DNA from: Owenia fusiformis
Lineage: Eukaryota > Annelida > Polychaeta > Sabellida > Oweniidae
Direction: 5' to 3'
Length of the DNA: 64,000 nt
NCBI GenBank assembly: GCA_903813345.2
Contig: CAIIXF020000004.1
Span: forward strand, 25,853,985-25,917,984
The notes below the pieces were generated by a model, which ran no database searches, was not told the origin of the DNA, and saw only the letters and a list, made by a program, of their open reading frames with translations. Each line of letters starts with the position of its first letter. Position 1 is the first letter of the stretch. This document shows, in pieces, positions 1 to 11,956 of this stretch. The position numbers were made by a program, and so were the translations under genes.

Positions 1-211
1 AAGAAGCGAAAGTCAAATAAGACCATTCATTTTCCTCGGAATTTAATCTTCTTAATTTAGTTTTACAATAGTTGTTATAATTAAATCTTTGAGAGAAATG
101 TCGACAAGACCTTGAAAAGCGAATATTTCTTTATATTATGTTTTGCCGTAATTTCTCAAACAAATTAAAATTTGATTAATTGTAACTTTGGAAATAATAG
201 AGAATTTTCGT

Positions 212-716
212 TATACGTAATTGGCTCATTTATAGAGAGGTTTCGCAAAACGTTTCTCAGCTGAACGGATCCGATTTATGCGTAGTTAGTTCAATTTATA
301 CGTGAAGCGAAACGGAAAACACGAAAAATGGGGCTTTTGTACGTTGGTCATTTACGTTTCACATTTTATCCTTCGATTATATTGTTTTTAGTTCTGACGG
401 TGACACTATATGACAAGCACAGTGTGTATGATTTGACTTTGGTGACATAAATTGAGTTATTCAAATGGTATGTTCAATATATTTTACACTGTATTGAATG
501 GTATTGCAATAATTACAGTGTACATGTTTCGCACAGTGTACATGTTTCATGCCTTGCGCTCTCTATTCGTAAAATGTGTATGTGTAGTCTTACTAATGTG
601 TATGTGAAGTCTTATTAATGTGTATGTGTAGTCTTACTAATAGAGAGTGCAAAGTATGATGACGTATTGCAAATAATGTAAAGTAGGGAATCTTATAAGT
701 GAGCCAATTACGTATA
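212..716. mobile_element. MITE-like element with 22 bp terminal inverted repeats
   Basis: The sequence at 212-233 and the reverse complement of 695-716 agree at 21 of 22 positions (core TACGTAATTGGCTCA), so this is a ~505 bp inverted-repeat element without coding capacity. The outermost TA could be a TA target duplication of Tc1/mariner type. From position 234 the interior (GAGAGGTTTCGCAAAACG onward, to about 350) is clearly related to the start of the MITE at 9176. Positions about 575-640 carry three tandem copies of a ~27 bp unit containing GTGTATGTGTAGTC. The element abuts a LINE remnant on its right. The repeat structure is seen directly; the superfamily is inferred. Confidence 0.6.
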
Positions 717-739
717 TTTTTTTAATTTTATTTTAATTT

Positions 740-1106
740 TATTATAGACATTAGACATTAAACACTGAAATTTACTCTCTTCATTTAAATTCATGAAACC
801 AGTTACAATAGTAGAAACGTTTGCATACAAGTCTATACGGATGGCTCATAACGAGAACAGTTCAAGATTACATGTCTTTCATTTTCAATTGCATCATTAC
901 ATAAAGGACACACTGGCTGCCTTTCATAACGACCAGTTTCTATTCTTATTGGTGCTACACCACATCTTATTGAGGCAAATGCCTTTCTTTGAGAGATAGA
1001 AAGCGTTGATGTAACATATCTTTCTGTATTTATGTCATGTTTATAGGTTCTACAAGTTCTGAGTTTGTTTCCTTGACCTTGTTGACGCTTTGTATTGTCC
1101 CAGAGT
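740..1106 (-). pseudogene. C-terminal remnant of a LINE (non-LTR) reverse transcriptase
   Basis: Read on the minus strand this encodes a tail typical of many animal LINE ORF2 proteins: KLRTCRTYKHD, then RCGVAPIRIETGRY, then a zinc-binding-like CPLCNDAIENERHVILNC segment. A frame change near 836 is followed by a continuing tail containing FQCLMSNV. No RT catalytic motif is present, so this is a 5'-truncated, frameshifted fragment. Its 3' side is interrupted by or ends at the MITE at 212-716. A perfect ~20 bp inverted pair at 196-215 and 1106-1126 flanks both pieces. The exact LINE clade is not determined. Confidence 0.6.
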
Positions 1107-1316
1107 ATAACGAAAATTCTCTATTTACTCCCTGATTTGGTACTTTCGCAAATGCTGCTATTATTTGTTGGTATAGGAACAGCCTTGAACAAAAGATATG
1201 TTTCATCAAAGTAAAAAATGTATTCAGAGAACACATTCAATTCAATATTGAAAAAATCGCATTTCCTTATTCCCCTCAAAATGATCACCTGTTAATGCAA
1301 ATATTGAAGTATAATT

Positions 1317-1430
1317 CATCGTATGTTTAGTTCATCTCGAATCCCTTGTTGAACTATTTCATCGTATGTTTAGTTCATCTCGAATCCCTTGTCGAACAGG
1401 ACAACTACTCTTCCGAAAAAAAGATTCAAA
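1317..1430. repeat. Short dispersed repeat, partly tandem; second copy at 7078-7165
   Basis: A ~43 bp unit (CATCGTATGTTTAGTTCATC...) is repeated twice and followed by GGACAACTACTCTTCCGAAA. A diverged single copy with the same right-hand part occurs at 7078-7165. Everything between the copies (satellite, mariner-like element, LINE) may therefore have inserted into or expanded within one ancestral repeat. That last point is inference. Confidence 0.5.
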
Positions 1431-1734
1431 ATTAGAGACTAAAAATAGATCACAGGTGTATGACTCATCAGATTTGTTCACAAAAACAGGATATCGTTAT
1501 GACATTAGGACCTAAGCTTGAAGCCTCTTACAAACAACACGCCCAGTATTAATATAATGAATACAAATAAACGTTAAGGTAGATATCATAGAATACAAAT
1601 GTAACCGATGGTAGGATCAACATATGGTAACTCTGAACTGTATTTGATTTTTATTATATATTGTCTAAATAACCCTAAAACATAGATAAAAACTAGAGAT
1701 CGAACGATCTAAGATTGCAAGCAATCTTACGGAG

Positions 1735-4570
1735 GCCCTATATTCGTTTCTGAACATTCAAAGGCCAGCCAAAGGTCAAATCTCTAATACAAGGTCATAT
1801 ATGAACTTCAGACAACTTGTAGATGATTTTTAAAAAAGGTTTGGTCGAAATAATGCAAGTTGAAATTTGACCTTGAAAAATTCTGAAATTTGACCTTTTT
1901 TCAGTTTTTGAGCTATAATATCTCAAAACTGGAGCCAAATTTTAATAGATAATCAATTGCTAATATGTGTAGAACCTTTAGTAGAGGAATATATAATCTG
2001 ACTTTCATTTCAAAATATTGATTTGTAGACTCCAATTTTGAGAAACTTAGAAAATACAGTTTGTGATTTCGTTTGATGACCTTGACCTTTGAACTTGCAA
2101 ATTTTACCTTTTTAGACCTCAGAAGGTCTTTTGTGAATAAATATACCTAAATTTGAATCCAGAAAATCGATTTGAAAAATCAACTTTTTTGACCTTTCGG
2201 AGGTCACTGAAGGTCAACCAAAGGTCTAAGTTCAAAAGTAAGGTTAGATCTGGAATCCTGAGAACTTGTAGATGGGTTTTAAAAAAAAAATTGGTCAATT
2301 TGAAGCAAGTTGAAATTTAGTCTTGAAAAGTTTCGAAATTTGACCTTTTTTCAGTTTTTGAGTTCCAATATCTCAAAACTGGTACACAATTTTAATAAAT
2401 AGTCAATTGCTAATATGTGTAGAACCTATAGAGGAATATATATCCTGACTTTCATGAAAAAATATTGATTTGTAGTCTCCAATTTTGAGAAACTTAGAAA
2501 ACACAGTTTGTGATTTAGTTTGATGACCTTGACCTTTGACCTTGCAAATTTTACTTTTTTGGACCTCTTTTGTGATTAAATACACCTGAATTTGAATCCA
2601 GAAAATCGATTTGAAAAATCAACTTTTTGACCTTTCGGAGGTCACTAAAGGTCAACTAAAGGTCAACAAAAGGTCAAAGTAAGGTAAGATTTGGAATCCT
2701 AAGAACTTGTAGATGAGTTTTAAAAAAAGTTTGGTCAATTTAGATCAAGTTGAAATTTGACCTTGACAATTTTCGAAATGTTGACCTTTTTCAGTTTTTG
2801 AGCTCTTATATCTCAAAACTGGTGCAAAATTTTAATAGATAATCAAATGCTAATATGTGAAGAAAAAGTGGAGGGATATATATTTAGACTTTCATTAAAC
2901 TATATTGATTTGTAGTAACCAATTTTGAGAAACTTGGAAAACACAGTTTGTGATTTAATTCAATGACCTTGACCCTTGACCTTGCAAAATTTACTTTTTT
3001 GGACCTCTTCGGGTCTTTTGTGATTAAATGCACTTAAATTTGAATCCAGAAAATCGATTTGAAAAATCAACTTTTTTGACCTTTCGGAGGTCACTGAAGG
3101 TCAACAAAAGGCCAAGGGTCAAAAGTACGGTAAGATTTGGAATCCTGAGAACTTGTAGATGAGTTTTAAAAAAAAGTTTGGTCAATTTAGATCAAGTTGA
3201 AATTTGACCTTGAAAATTTTCGAAATTTGAACTTTTTCAGTTTTTGAGCTCTAATATCTTAAAACTGGTGCAAAATTTTAAAAGATAATCAATTGCTAAT
3301 ATGTGTAGAACCTTTAGAGGAATATATATTCAGACTTTCATCAAAAAATATTGATTTGTAGTCACCAATTTTGAGAAACTTGAAAAACACAGTTTGTGAT
3401 TTAATTCAATGACCTTGACCTTTGACCTTGCAAATTTTACTTTTTTGGATCCTTGGGGTCGTTTGTGATTAAATGCACCTAAATTTGAATCCAGAAAATT
3501 GATTTGAAAAATCAACTTTTTTGACCTTTCGGAGGTCACTGAAGGTCAACAAAAGGTCAAAAGTAAGGTAAGATTTGGAATCCTGAGAATTTGTAGATGA
3601 GTTTTAAAAAAAAGTTTGTTGAATTTAGATCAAGTTAAAATTTGACCTTGAAAATTTTCGAAATTCGACCTTTTTCAGTTTTTGAGCTCTGATATCTCAA
3701 AACTGGTGCAAAATTTTAATAGATAATCAATTGCTAATATGTGTAGAACCTTTAGATGAATATATATTCAGTCTTTCATGGAAAAATATTGATTTATAGT
3801 CACAAACTTTGAGAAACTTAGAAAACACAGTTTGTGATCTTGTTTGATGACCTTGAACTTTGACCTTGAAAATTTTACTTTTTTAGGCCTCCGTATATCT
3901 TTTCTGATTGAATTAACCTAAATTTGAATCCAGAAAATCAATTTGAAAAATCAACTTTTTTGACCTTTCGAATGTCACTGAAGGTCAACTTAAGGTCATA
4001 GGTCAAAAATCAGGTCAGATTTGAGTCCCTGAGATCTTGTAGATGCTTTTTAAAAAAAAGTTTGGTCAATTTAGAGCAAGTTGAAATTTGACCTTGAAAA
4101 ATTTCGAAATTTGACCTTTTTTCAGTTTTTGAGTTCTAATATCTCAAAACTGGAGCAAAATCTTAATAAATAGTCAATTGCTAATATGTGTAGAACCTTT
4201 AGAGGAATATATATTCTGACTTTCAGTAAAACAAATTGATTTGTAGTCTCCAATTTTGAGAAACCTAGAAAACACAGTTTGTGATTTCGTTTGATGACCT
4301 TGACCTTTGACCTTGCAAATTTTACTTTCTTAGACCTCAGAAGGTTTTTTGTGAATAAATATACCTAAATTTGAATCCAGAAAATTGATTTGAAAAATCA
4401 ACTTTTTTGACCTTTCGGAGGTCACTGAAGGTCAACCAAAGGTCAAAGGTCAAAAGTAAGGTCAGATTTGGAATCCTGAGAACTTGTAGATGAGTTTTAA
4501 AAAAAAATTTGGTCAATTTGAAGCAAGTTGAAAAAAGACCTTTTTTGACCTTTTTTTGACCTTCAATATC
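1735..4570. repeat. ~443 bp tandem satellite rich in AGGTCA half-sites, about 6.3 copies
   Basis: The landmark AACTTGTAGATG recurs near 1815, 2263, 2705, 3149, 3590 (as ATTTGTAGATG), 4031 and 4480, a period of 441-449 bp. Each unit carries a cluster TGACCTTGACCTTTGACC and, about 110-120 bp further on, TGACCTTTCGGAGGTCACTGAAGGTCAAC. In nuclear-receptor terms these are DR0, DR1, ER5, DR4 and DR5 arrangements of AGGTCA. Units differ by scattered substitutions and small indels. The array decays into TGACCTAGAC-type sequence up to about 4760. There is no credible ORF; the short ORFs in it are chance. The repeat is seen directly; receptor binding is only a possibility. Confidence 0.85.
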
Positions 4571-4847
4571 TCAAAATCTAGGCAAAATTTCCCTAGACGG
4601 CAAAAGGCTTAGACTAATAGAATACTAATATCTATCTGTATGCAAAAATTCAGCCAAAAATATTGAAGTGTAGTGTCAGGATTTGAGAAACTTGAAAAAA
4701 ACTTAGATTTGACCTAGATTTTGACCTTTGACCTAGACCTAGATATTAACTAATTTCCCGACAAGTCCAGCCCAGGTCCCTAATAAGATTATATATGAGA
4801 TAAGTCAAAGCTAGCTGGAAGTTGGATCTTACTACATCTAATACACA

Positions 4848-5904
4848 CGAGGGTTGTCCCAGAAGTAATGCACTATTTGCTCTAACTTTATCAATATTTG
4901 ATGTTTTTCCATGAAATTTTCAGAGAATAATCTTTGGAGATATTTTGATTATTCTACAATATTCCTTATAGATCGATAATAATCCAATGATGCTATAATA
5001 AAATCAAGTTGGTAAGTTTTGGGTAGGGAGGGACAGGTTTTTGTCACGTCAAAAGAAATAACAAATAATTTAATCAACAAAAATCATTTTGTTTTGCTTT
5101 GATAAGTACGCTCAAAAATAAATTTCAAGTGACTAAATTAGTATGAGCACATCCTAGATTTAATTGATGTATTATTGCAGTGTCCCATTACATTTTTTCT
5201 CAAAATACCGAACTTTTACAAGTAACACACTTCTGATGCCTTTTCCCGAGTTCTACTGTGGTCCTCTGAAGTCCTCGTGTGTCAGACTAGCAAAATGATT
5301 TGACACTGCATATTTCAAGTCATCAAAGTCATTTTAAAATCTCTTCTGCCACCTCATAATTGTAGTTCTATCTGGTATACACTCCTTATATATTTCTTCA
5401 TAGTTACATGTACTTGAGTGTCTGTGGCTGTGAATCAAAGTGAAGTATGAAATTTGGCCACTGAATTCAATGTTTTCTTTTCAGCTTTGAGAATTTCAGC
5501 CATTTTTGTAATTTCTTGATTGTGACCGTTTTTCCATTTGTTGGTATTGAATTGTGGCATTGTGCCATCACAGTACAAGTGCTAAATATCATTATTTGTG
5601 CTCGGTGAACATCATTCAGAATAAATTTAACAATTTCCTAAACATTTTGATCATTTACAAAAAAGAAATACTAACTGAATAACACTTAAGAGCTTTTCAT
5701 GATTAGAAATTGATACATGCCCCGCCCTTCCCTACCCCGCGGTGCTAGAGTAACTATTTCAAGACTTAACATTAACGCATGATGGTTAAATTTCGGGATA
5801 TAATAGATAACACTTCAATTGCAATATACGAAAAAAATTAGCTGAATTGAAGAATACAAAAGAAAGTTAGAGCATATAGTGCATTACTTCTGGGACAATC
5901 CTCG
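4848..5904 (-). mobile_element. Decayed mariner-like DNA transposon
   Basis: Terminal inverted repeats of about 40-45 bp: the left end contains TTGTCCCAGAAGTAATGCAC and the right end is its reverse complement at about 5862-5904. A TA follows the right end, as expected for Tc1/mariner insertion. The interior minus strand (about 5560-5200) contains degenerate translation resembling the helix-turn-helix region of mariner transposases, with CIPDRTTIMRWQKRF near 5380-5330. The DD(E/D) catalytic part is absent or unrecognisable and the element is ~1.06 kb, so it is a dead copy. It lies between the satellite and a LINE remnant. Confidence 0.7.
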
Positions 5905-5916
5905 TATATTTATTTT

Positions 5917-7060
5917 TATTTATTTATTGGAAACGCTTTTATTACAGCGGAACACAAATGGTTCTTCCAGACATTGGCAAAACATTTAAAAGCATATATC
6001 AGTTTACAGGCATTATATATAAGAAACTAAAACATGTTATTGGGTCTGGGGTTTATATACACATTTTAAAAGACCCTTTACACATTTATCGAACTTAAAA
6101 GCTTCTTCTTGTCCCCACAATGTAAAAATGTCCTCACCTAAGGCCCAACATGTTTTAATTTGCACACTGGCTGATAGAAGACCCGACGATAGTGCTGGAT
6201 TACATTTTTCAATAACATTTTTATAAAAAGTATTTCTATCATTACCAAAGAAAGGGCAAACAAAAAGTCTATGTTGGATGGTGTCTTTTACATTTTTATC
6301 ACATAACGTACATATTCCATTTCCCTGTCCCCATTTTTCGTATTCTGTTTTTAAGCCAAAACACCCTGATCTAGCTTTGAACTTTAATTTTTGCCCATAG
6401 AAGTCAAAATCTGTGGTCAGGTAGTTTTTTAAGAAGGGATGGGGATTTAGACATCGATACAGTGAGAGTGAAGACTTTTCATTCAATGCAGATTTAAAAT
6501 TATTAAGCCTTTCTTGATCTGATATTTTGATAAGGGCCTGATACCAGTCAATATCATCTCTGTAGATAACATCATCCAGTCCATATTTTGTTAGGATGGA
6601 TTTTATGTTTGAAAAGTAAGGGAATGCTTTGCTTTCATCATTAGCACAGAAGCCATCATACATAGAATTAAATATCTTTTTGTGTAATGACCCTTCTTTG
6701 ATATTACATTTTATTACATGCTTCTCTGGCTGGGCAACACCTAATTTGGAGAATTGATCTCCCAATATTATATTGCATTGATTTCATTTTATCCGTGTTA
6801 GTTTTGTTTAACGTGAATATAGGACAGCCATGAAGAATGGCAGGGACAAACATTGAGTTGTACATTTTCTCCCCAAATTTGAGACGCATGACATTACAGT
6901 GTTTTGTCAAAGTGGAGACTATCATACCTTGAATTCGTTTAGATTTTTCAGCAAGGAAGTCAATGTGGCCAGAGTCTTTTAGAGACCGATCAAAATATAT
7001 CCCTAGATACTTATAACTTTTTTTATATGCTTCATAGTATACTATATTACAAAAACAAAT
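5917..7060 (-). pseudogene. 5'-truncated LINE, ORF2 C-terminus and A-rich tail
   Basis: On the minus strand, from about 7060 downward, the translation gives the late-RT segment YKYLGIYFDRSLKDSGHIDF. It continues as FGEKMYNSMFVPAILHGCPI (6925-6704) and, after a frame change near 6750, as a 242-residue reading frame (6765-6037). That frame contains a C-terminal zinc-binding-like CTLCDKNVKDTIQHRLFVC motif. The end at 5917-5945 is a simple (AAAT)n-type tail on the minus strand, as expected for a LINE 3' end. RT catalytic motifs (FADD) are lost by 5' truncation. Clade not assigned. Confidence 0.75.
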
Positions 7061-7512
7061 AGTAAAGTATATGTCATCGTATATTCATCTTAGTTATCAT
7101 CGTTAGTTCATCTTGAATCACTTGTCAAGCAGGACAACTACTCTTCCGAAAAAAAGATTAAATCAGACTGGAAATACTAATTAAACTCAAGGTACAATTA
7201 TTGCATGACGTAAAAAGTGCCTTTAATCAATCATAAAAATAAGTTCACAAATTGCAAGATGACGTGCATTGTTTCTATTTTCTACAAAAGCAAAAATGTA
7301 ATGTAAAAATACTGGTCATTTTACGACGTCATTGCTCGATATACACCCACGTTTTTAAGAGTGCTAGTGGGAAACTCGTAGTGTATGTTAAATTCATCTT
7401 TATATTTGTAGCTTTGACAACGGGTGCAGTACCGATCATCAAAGTAATCTGTTTTCTTTATTAATCAGAAAATAAGAAAATGAAATTGATTCTTTTCTTT
7501 TATCCATTCAAG

Positions 7513-7637
7513 ATTCCACGGCGAACAAAGATTTGATTCGTGCGGGTACGCAACAATGGGCGGAAAAAACTTGCGCCACATTTCAGGAGGTCACCTCGTC
7601 GCCAGCTCCAGGGATAACGTTCAATCCAGGAGGCGGG
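7513..7637 (+). CDS. Astacin metalloprotease, exon a (N-terminal part of catalytic domain)
   Basis: The exon follows the acceptor CATTCAAG and ends before the donor GTAAGAT. It translates to a segment with AGTQQWAEKTCATFQEV and PGITFNPGGG, matching the part of the astacin (M12A) domain upstream of the zinc site, including the conserved Trp and the first Cys. It leaves two bases of a split codon completed by exon b (9084). The preceding exon, which should carry the propeptide junction, was not found in the repeat-filled DNA to the left. The domain family is well known; the specific orthologue is not identifiable. Confidence 0.8.
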
Positions 7638-7914
7638 TAAGATATTGTTATTAAGATAAGTGACTTGTATACCGAGATGATATTACATATATTTCACAAG
7701 GTGAATCTAAAATCAAGACAGGGAACTTAGTGGCCAGTGCAAGTAATTGATATAGCCTGTTCTGTACTATTCACTTGTTTATTCACATATTTCATATTGC
7801 AACATCATATGGGGTATTGTCAACCAATCATTACTTACACCATAACTTAATCTTCAGAAAAAAGTTGTAAGGCTGATTTGTTATTATCAACAATCTTGTG
7901 TACCATTATTTAGG

Positions 7915-8492
7915 TAAATGAAAATCTTAACAATTTTTGACATTCACAGGTTAGAGAAATCAAAATTTATGTATAATTGTGTCAAGGAACCATCAAATTT
8001 TCCTGCTTATCTTTTCAGAAACTACTTTACATTCATGCACAATCATATTGTTGGTAATCGTACTACAAGACAGTTTCATAATATACGCCCCAGAAAAATA
8101 AAAACTGAATTGACAAAAAGATCAGTGACATATTCTGGTGCTTTTTTATGGAATTCTTTGTCAATTGTATTTCGAACATGTAAAACTTTGAATTCTTTTA
8201 AACACAACATTAAAAAGGACCTTTTGGAAAAGATGAATGAAAATGTTATATAAGATCACATTACAGTTGAATTAATTATTTCTATCAAGACTTCAAAGTT
8301 TCTGTATTGCATCCAAACAATTTAGATAATGTATGTTTTACTGTTATATATTATATGTTTATTTATTGCTCTGCAATAATTATTGATATAAGCACTGATA
8401 CGCCCATACTAAAGGCGTCGATCGAGTGCACATGCTTTGTACATTCCATTGTTATATTATCATAATATAAATAAATAAAAATAAAAAATCTA
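7915..8492 (+). pseudogene. LINE 3' fragment inside astacin intron
   Basis: The 111-codon frame 7918-8253 contains LTIFDIHRLEKSKFMYN and YSGAFLWNSLS, the C-terminal signature of CR1/Jockey-type LINE ORF2 proteins. It is followed by an AT-rich 3' UTR ending in an A-rich tail at about 8462-8490 (AAATAAATAAAAATAAAAAA). The piece is 5'-truncated, lacks all catalytic motifs and lies in sense orientation in the intron between astacin exons a and b. It belongs to a different family from the intact LINE at 52.5-56.3 kb. Confidence 0.75.
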
Positions 8493-9083
8493 CTTATTTT
8501 TCACTTGTCTATATAGAGCCAACAAAAATAGCTCAATGTTTTGTTTAAGAACCTATTCTTATTGTGCCCCATGCACAGCTAGCCGACCGACATTATAAAA
8601 CCATGTACAACATGTACAATGATGTCCCCGCCCTCGAGATTTTAAAAAATAATCTGAGGAATGCATTCAGGATTTCATGTTTGATTTTCGTGTATTCGTT
8701 TTGGAAGACATTTGACTTTCTAATAACGTTAAAAGATTTTCGAACAGTGCTCGATTTTTTTCGTCATATTACATCAATACTTTAACATGGTACAGAAACA
8801 AAGAATGAGTAAGTTCAATTAACAACACCGCTTCACACTCAATTTTGATTGGCTAAGCTTGAGGACTTAAATTTAAAAAAATATTCTTCCTGTTTTTAAT
8901 ATCCTATCACAACCTAACAAAATGATGAAGTTAAAATCTAACTGCAGAATAGCATTTTCTCAATCAATATGAAACTTGAGAAAATTGACTAGCTCTGTGA
9001 AGATATAAAAAAAATCTATTTTTTGGCTATTCTATTTATCTACACCCCATGCCATTCTTTAAAGTATAATTTCAAACTTCTAG

Positions 9084-9153
9084 ATGCAGCTCCCCGGTTG
9101 GTCTAAATCCCGGTGGTAATGGGATCACATTAAATACACCAGGCTGTATGTCG
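9084..9153 (+). CDS. Astacin metalloprotease, exon b (segment before the zinc helix)
   Basis: A 70 bp exon between the acceptor CTTCTAG and the donor GTAAGTG. Its first base completes a Gly codon with exon a, and the rest encodes 23 residues including CSSPVGLNPGGNGITL and ending PGCMS. The pattern C-S-x-V-G...GG...I-x-L...GC is the canonical astacin sequence directly before the HExxH helix. It ends in phase 0 and joins exon c in frame. Too short to be found as an isolated ORF; recognised from domain continuity and splice sites. Confidence 0.8.
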
Positions 9154-9175
9154 GTAAGTGTTGATCGAGTCAATT

Positions 9176-9715
9176 GAGAGGTTTTGCAAAACGTTTTTTA
9201 GCTCAGCGGATCCGTAGCCGTAAACTATTTACCAGATTTATGCGTAGTGAGTTCAATTTATACGTAAAGCGATACGGAAAACACGAAAAACGAGGCTTTT
9301 GTACGTTGGTCATATACGTATTCCAGTTTTTCTTCGATTATAATGTTTTCAATTCTAAAAGTTTTACTATATGAACAAGCACAGTGTATTATGTATATTT
9401 TGACTTAAATTTGGTGAATTAATTTGTTTATTATTTGACATTAATCGAGTTTTTCAAATGGTTTGTTCATTTTACACTGTGTGGAATGATATTCGATAAA
9501 TACAGCGTACATGTTTCGCACAACGTTAATTTTTAGTCAAAACACACTTGCTGCATATCTTAATATTCGCAGGACAAACGAAGTATACGCAAATGTACAC
9601 ACTAATTTCAAATATCAAATATCATTTCTACCAAAAACAGAAATGTTTAAGCATTTTGTAGTAACGAGATACGGATGCGGATACGTTTTAGCTAACCCGT
9701 TGTGCGAAACCTCTC
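9176..9715. mobile_element. MITE of the GAGAGGTT family
   Basis: A ~540 bp element with imperfect inverted ends of about 26 bp: left GAGAGGTTTTGCAAAACG and right, reverse-complemented, GAGAGGTTTCGCACAACG, both continuing to TTAGCT. The right end is followed by TA. About 110 bp near the left end matches positions 234-350. It lies just downstream of the astacin exon b donor. No transposase is encoded; the 168-codon frame starting at 9511 crosses its right end and is not considered a gene. Confidence 0.65.
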
Positions 9716-9837
9716 TATTTGCTGATTCCGTAAACTATGGTGGTGAAACTAAAAATGTAATAACTAAAAACACTTTCTATGAACACTTAAAACATAAAAC
9801 GTGTATTTTTAATACATACCTTTTTGGACTGATTTGG

Positions 9838-10539
9838 TTTAAAGATTCTCGCAATCTTTATCCAATCAGCGTTTGCGATGTGTGTCGGCTCACGTATAAA
9901 AGGCGAATCCAACTCAAATCCATGCAGGGGTGTATGAGGTACTCGAATGGGAAAGAGCTCGTGAAATCTGAATTTATATGCACATGGTCAATGTTTACAC
10001 ATGTTTGGAGTTATTGAAGAAAATGTGATATGGGTGTGGTTCCGAATCTGAAGTCATTGCTGGAAAATATGATTTTAATACGTGAAATTATATCTATAAA
10101 TACAGCACTAAAAATAACAGTACACATGAAGTACATTTATGATTGTGTCCAGAAATGTTTGAAACCCTTACGGAAAATTCTGCCTGCATTTTGTCATCAT
10201 TGCTCTTTCTTCCCGCATTCTAGTGCTACTGATTTTAATGAATATATTTATTAATGTATTTCTAACTAAGATATATCACTTTTTTGATAAACCACAATCA
10301 TTTAGATCATAAAAAATATTCAATACTTGAGTGAGCACGATATGCAAGGGTTACTAAGTTGACACAGTAAATGACCACTGCTAATACACTAACACCCCTC
10401 ACTTTCATAGTGAGGTGACTAATTGGTTTATGTTTACGTTTTAATGTGTTTTGTGTTCCTTGTTACAGCAAGGGGGGCCAGTAAAGTAGACAAACATGTT
10501 TGCATGGCAAATTTTGATCGAATATGTGAGACACTTTAA
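9838..10539 (+). repeat. ~700 bp dispersed repeat with TATA-like box; paralogue at 62898-63630
   Basis: The sequence is nearly identical to 62898-63630, starting at TTTAAAGATTCTCGCAATC and ending at GAGACACTTTAA. It has a conserved promoter-like stretch CACGTATAAAAGGCGAATCC at about 9892-9911. The second copy has an extra ~30 bp near 63440. It lacks obvious inverted ends and could be a solo LTR, a duplicated promoter region or an unclassified retroelement piece. It sits in the astacin intron between exons b and c. Confidence 0.75.
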
Positions 10540-10821
10540 AAGAAAATCGGTGTGTACTTAAGATTTACTTTCCTGTTATCTCGAATTCTGCTTGGAACTG
10601 TACCATTAGATTACTATGGGAAATTCCCGAGAGAGAAAATTATAGGGATTAAGGAATAGGTATCATTTACACAATTGGAGAAAGTATGTTCATACATAAA
10701 ACCTATTTAAAACAGCATAATACTCAGACTCACACTTTTGCATATCAGAAATGCAGAGAAATGTGAAAACACATAAGCTTGGTCACGCTATTGGTTCTCA
10801 TTTTTTATTCTTTACTTGCAG

Positions 10822-11025
10822 ATAGGTACCATAGTACATGAAATAGGCCACTCTTTTGGCTATTATCACGAGCAGTCACGCCCTGACAGAGACGCCTATC
10901 TCACTGTCAATCAACCTAATATTGACACCACCAAATTTTTCAACTACAATAAGCAGACTTGGTTGGCTTTAATCATGTACGGCATCGAATATGACTTTAG
11001 CTCTGTTATGCATTACTCCAGAGAT
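10822..11025 (+). CDS. Astacin metalloprotease, catalytic exon c
   Basis: A 204 bp phase 0-0 exon between the acceptor TTACTTGCAG and the donor GTAAGTTT, encoding 68 residues. It contains the complete zinc-binding signature HEIGHSFGYYHEQSRPDRD (three His ligands, catalytic Glu, the family-specific Glu after the third His) and, near its end, the Met-turn SVMHYS with the Tyr ligand. By family knowledge this is an active zinc endopeptidase that is normally secreted or membrane-anchored. All catalytic residues are intact, so the gene is likely functional, provided its N-terminal exons exist to the left. Confidence 0.93.
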
Positions 11026-11956
11026 GTAAGTTTTTTACAATTTTAACACTACATAACTATGGTTCAAATCACTTTTTTCTCTAGGTTTTGTGCACCCAAG
11101 GTATATATATATATCATTAATTGATTGCACGGCTCACATTATCTTAATGAATCATATAAAGCAAAGGAGGAGGGAAGGTATCGCAAACGATTTCGGACAG
11201 TCATATGTTGGATTTTGGCTATTTTCTGAGGATTTAAACAGGTGCATATGTTAGAGCACTGCATTACCTCATCACTCCAAGGGCTTATTCACACCCCTAT
11301 CATGTTTATTGTTGATTGGCTAATTCAAATTGGATGCGGTAAAAAACCGAACGCCAATTTGCGAACGATCCGGGTATTACGTTCGCCCTTGATCACTCTT
11401 AGAGGTGACAAGATTATTTCGACTTTGAGACGAGGAATATGCAAACAACCCTGCCACGTGTTTTTCTGAAATGTTGTTATTTTCAACCTTCCACCCCTGC
11501 TTTTTTGATTTTTGTTGCATCAATATGTTGCGTTTTGACACACAGTCAACCCCTTCAAACAAATAAGTGATTCCTTCGGGGGTTTTAAAGATACCCATTA
11601 TGGGCGACTAAAATTAGCTGAAAGCAATGGATCGCATGAGTTTTCCTTATGGGAAATATGGTTTTTACTTTATCTAAAAGGAATCACTTATCCAAATTAT
11701 TATAATTTTTTTCTTTCTAAAAGGCATTGAAAAAGTATATGCTGAACTCAGAAGTTAAACTAGTAGTCCTTTGCTGAATATGTCAAGAAAATAATTGATG
11801 TTTTGTTAATATTTCAGAGACATCAATTTTACGACTTTAAGTAGCCACGTGGTTTCTAAATTATTCCAACTTGCATCTTTCAAAACATTGATTATTCTCA
11901 ATTTATTTCAACAATTAAAAAAGTTAGAGGATTGATGACGCAAAATCCACTTATGG

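Noticed and set aside
9511-10017. 168-codon plus-strand ORF
   Set aside because: It crosses the boundary between a MITE and the TATA-containing repeat, has no domain, and the second copy of the repeat (62.9 kb) does not keep the frame open.
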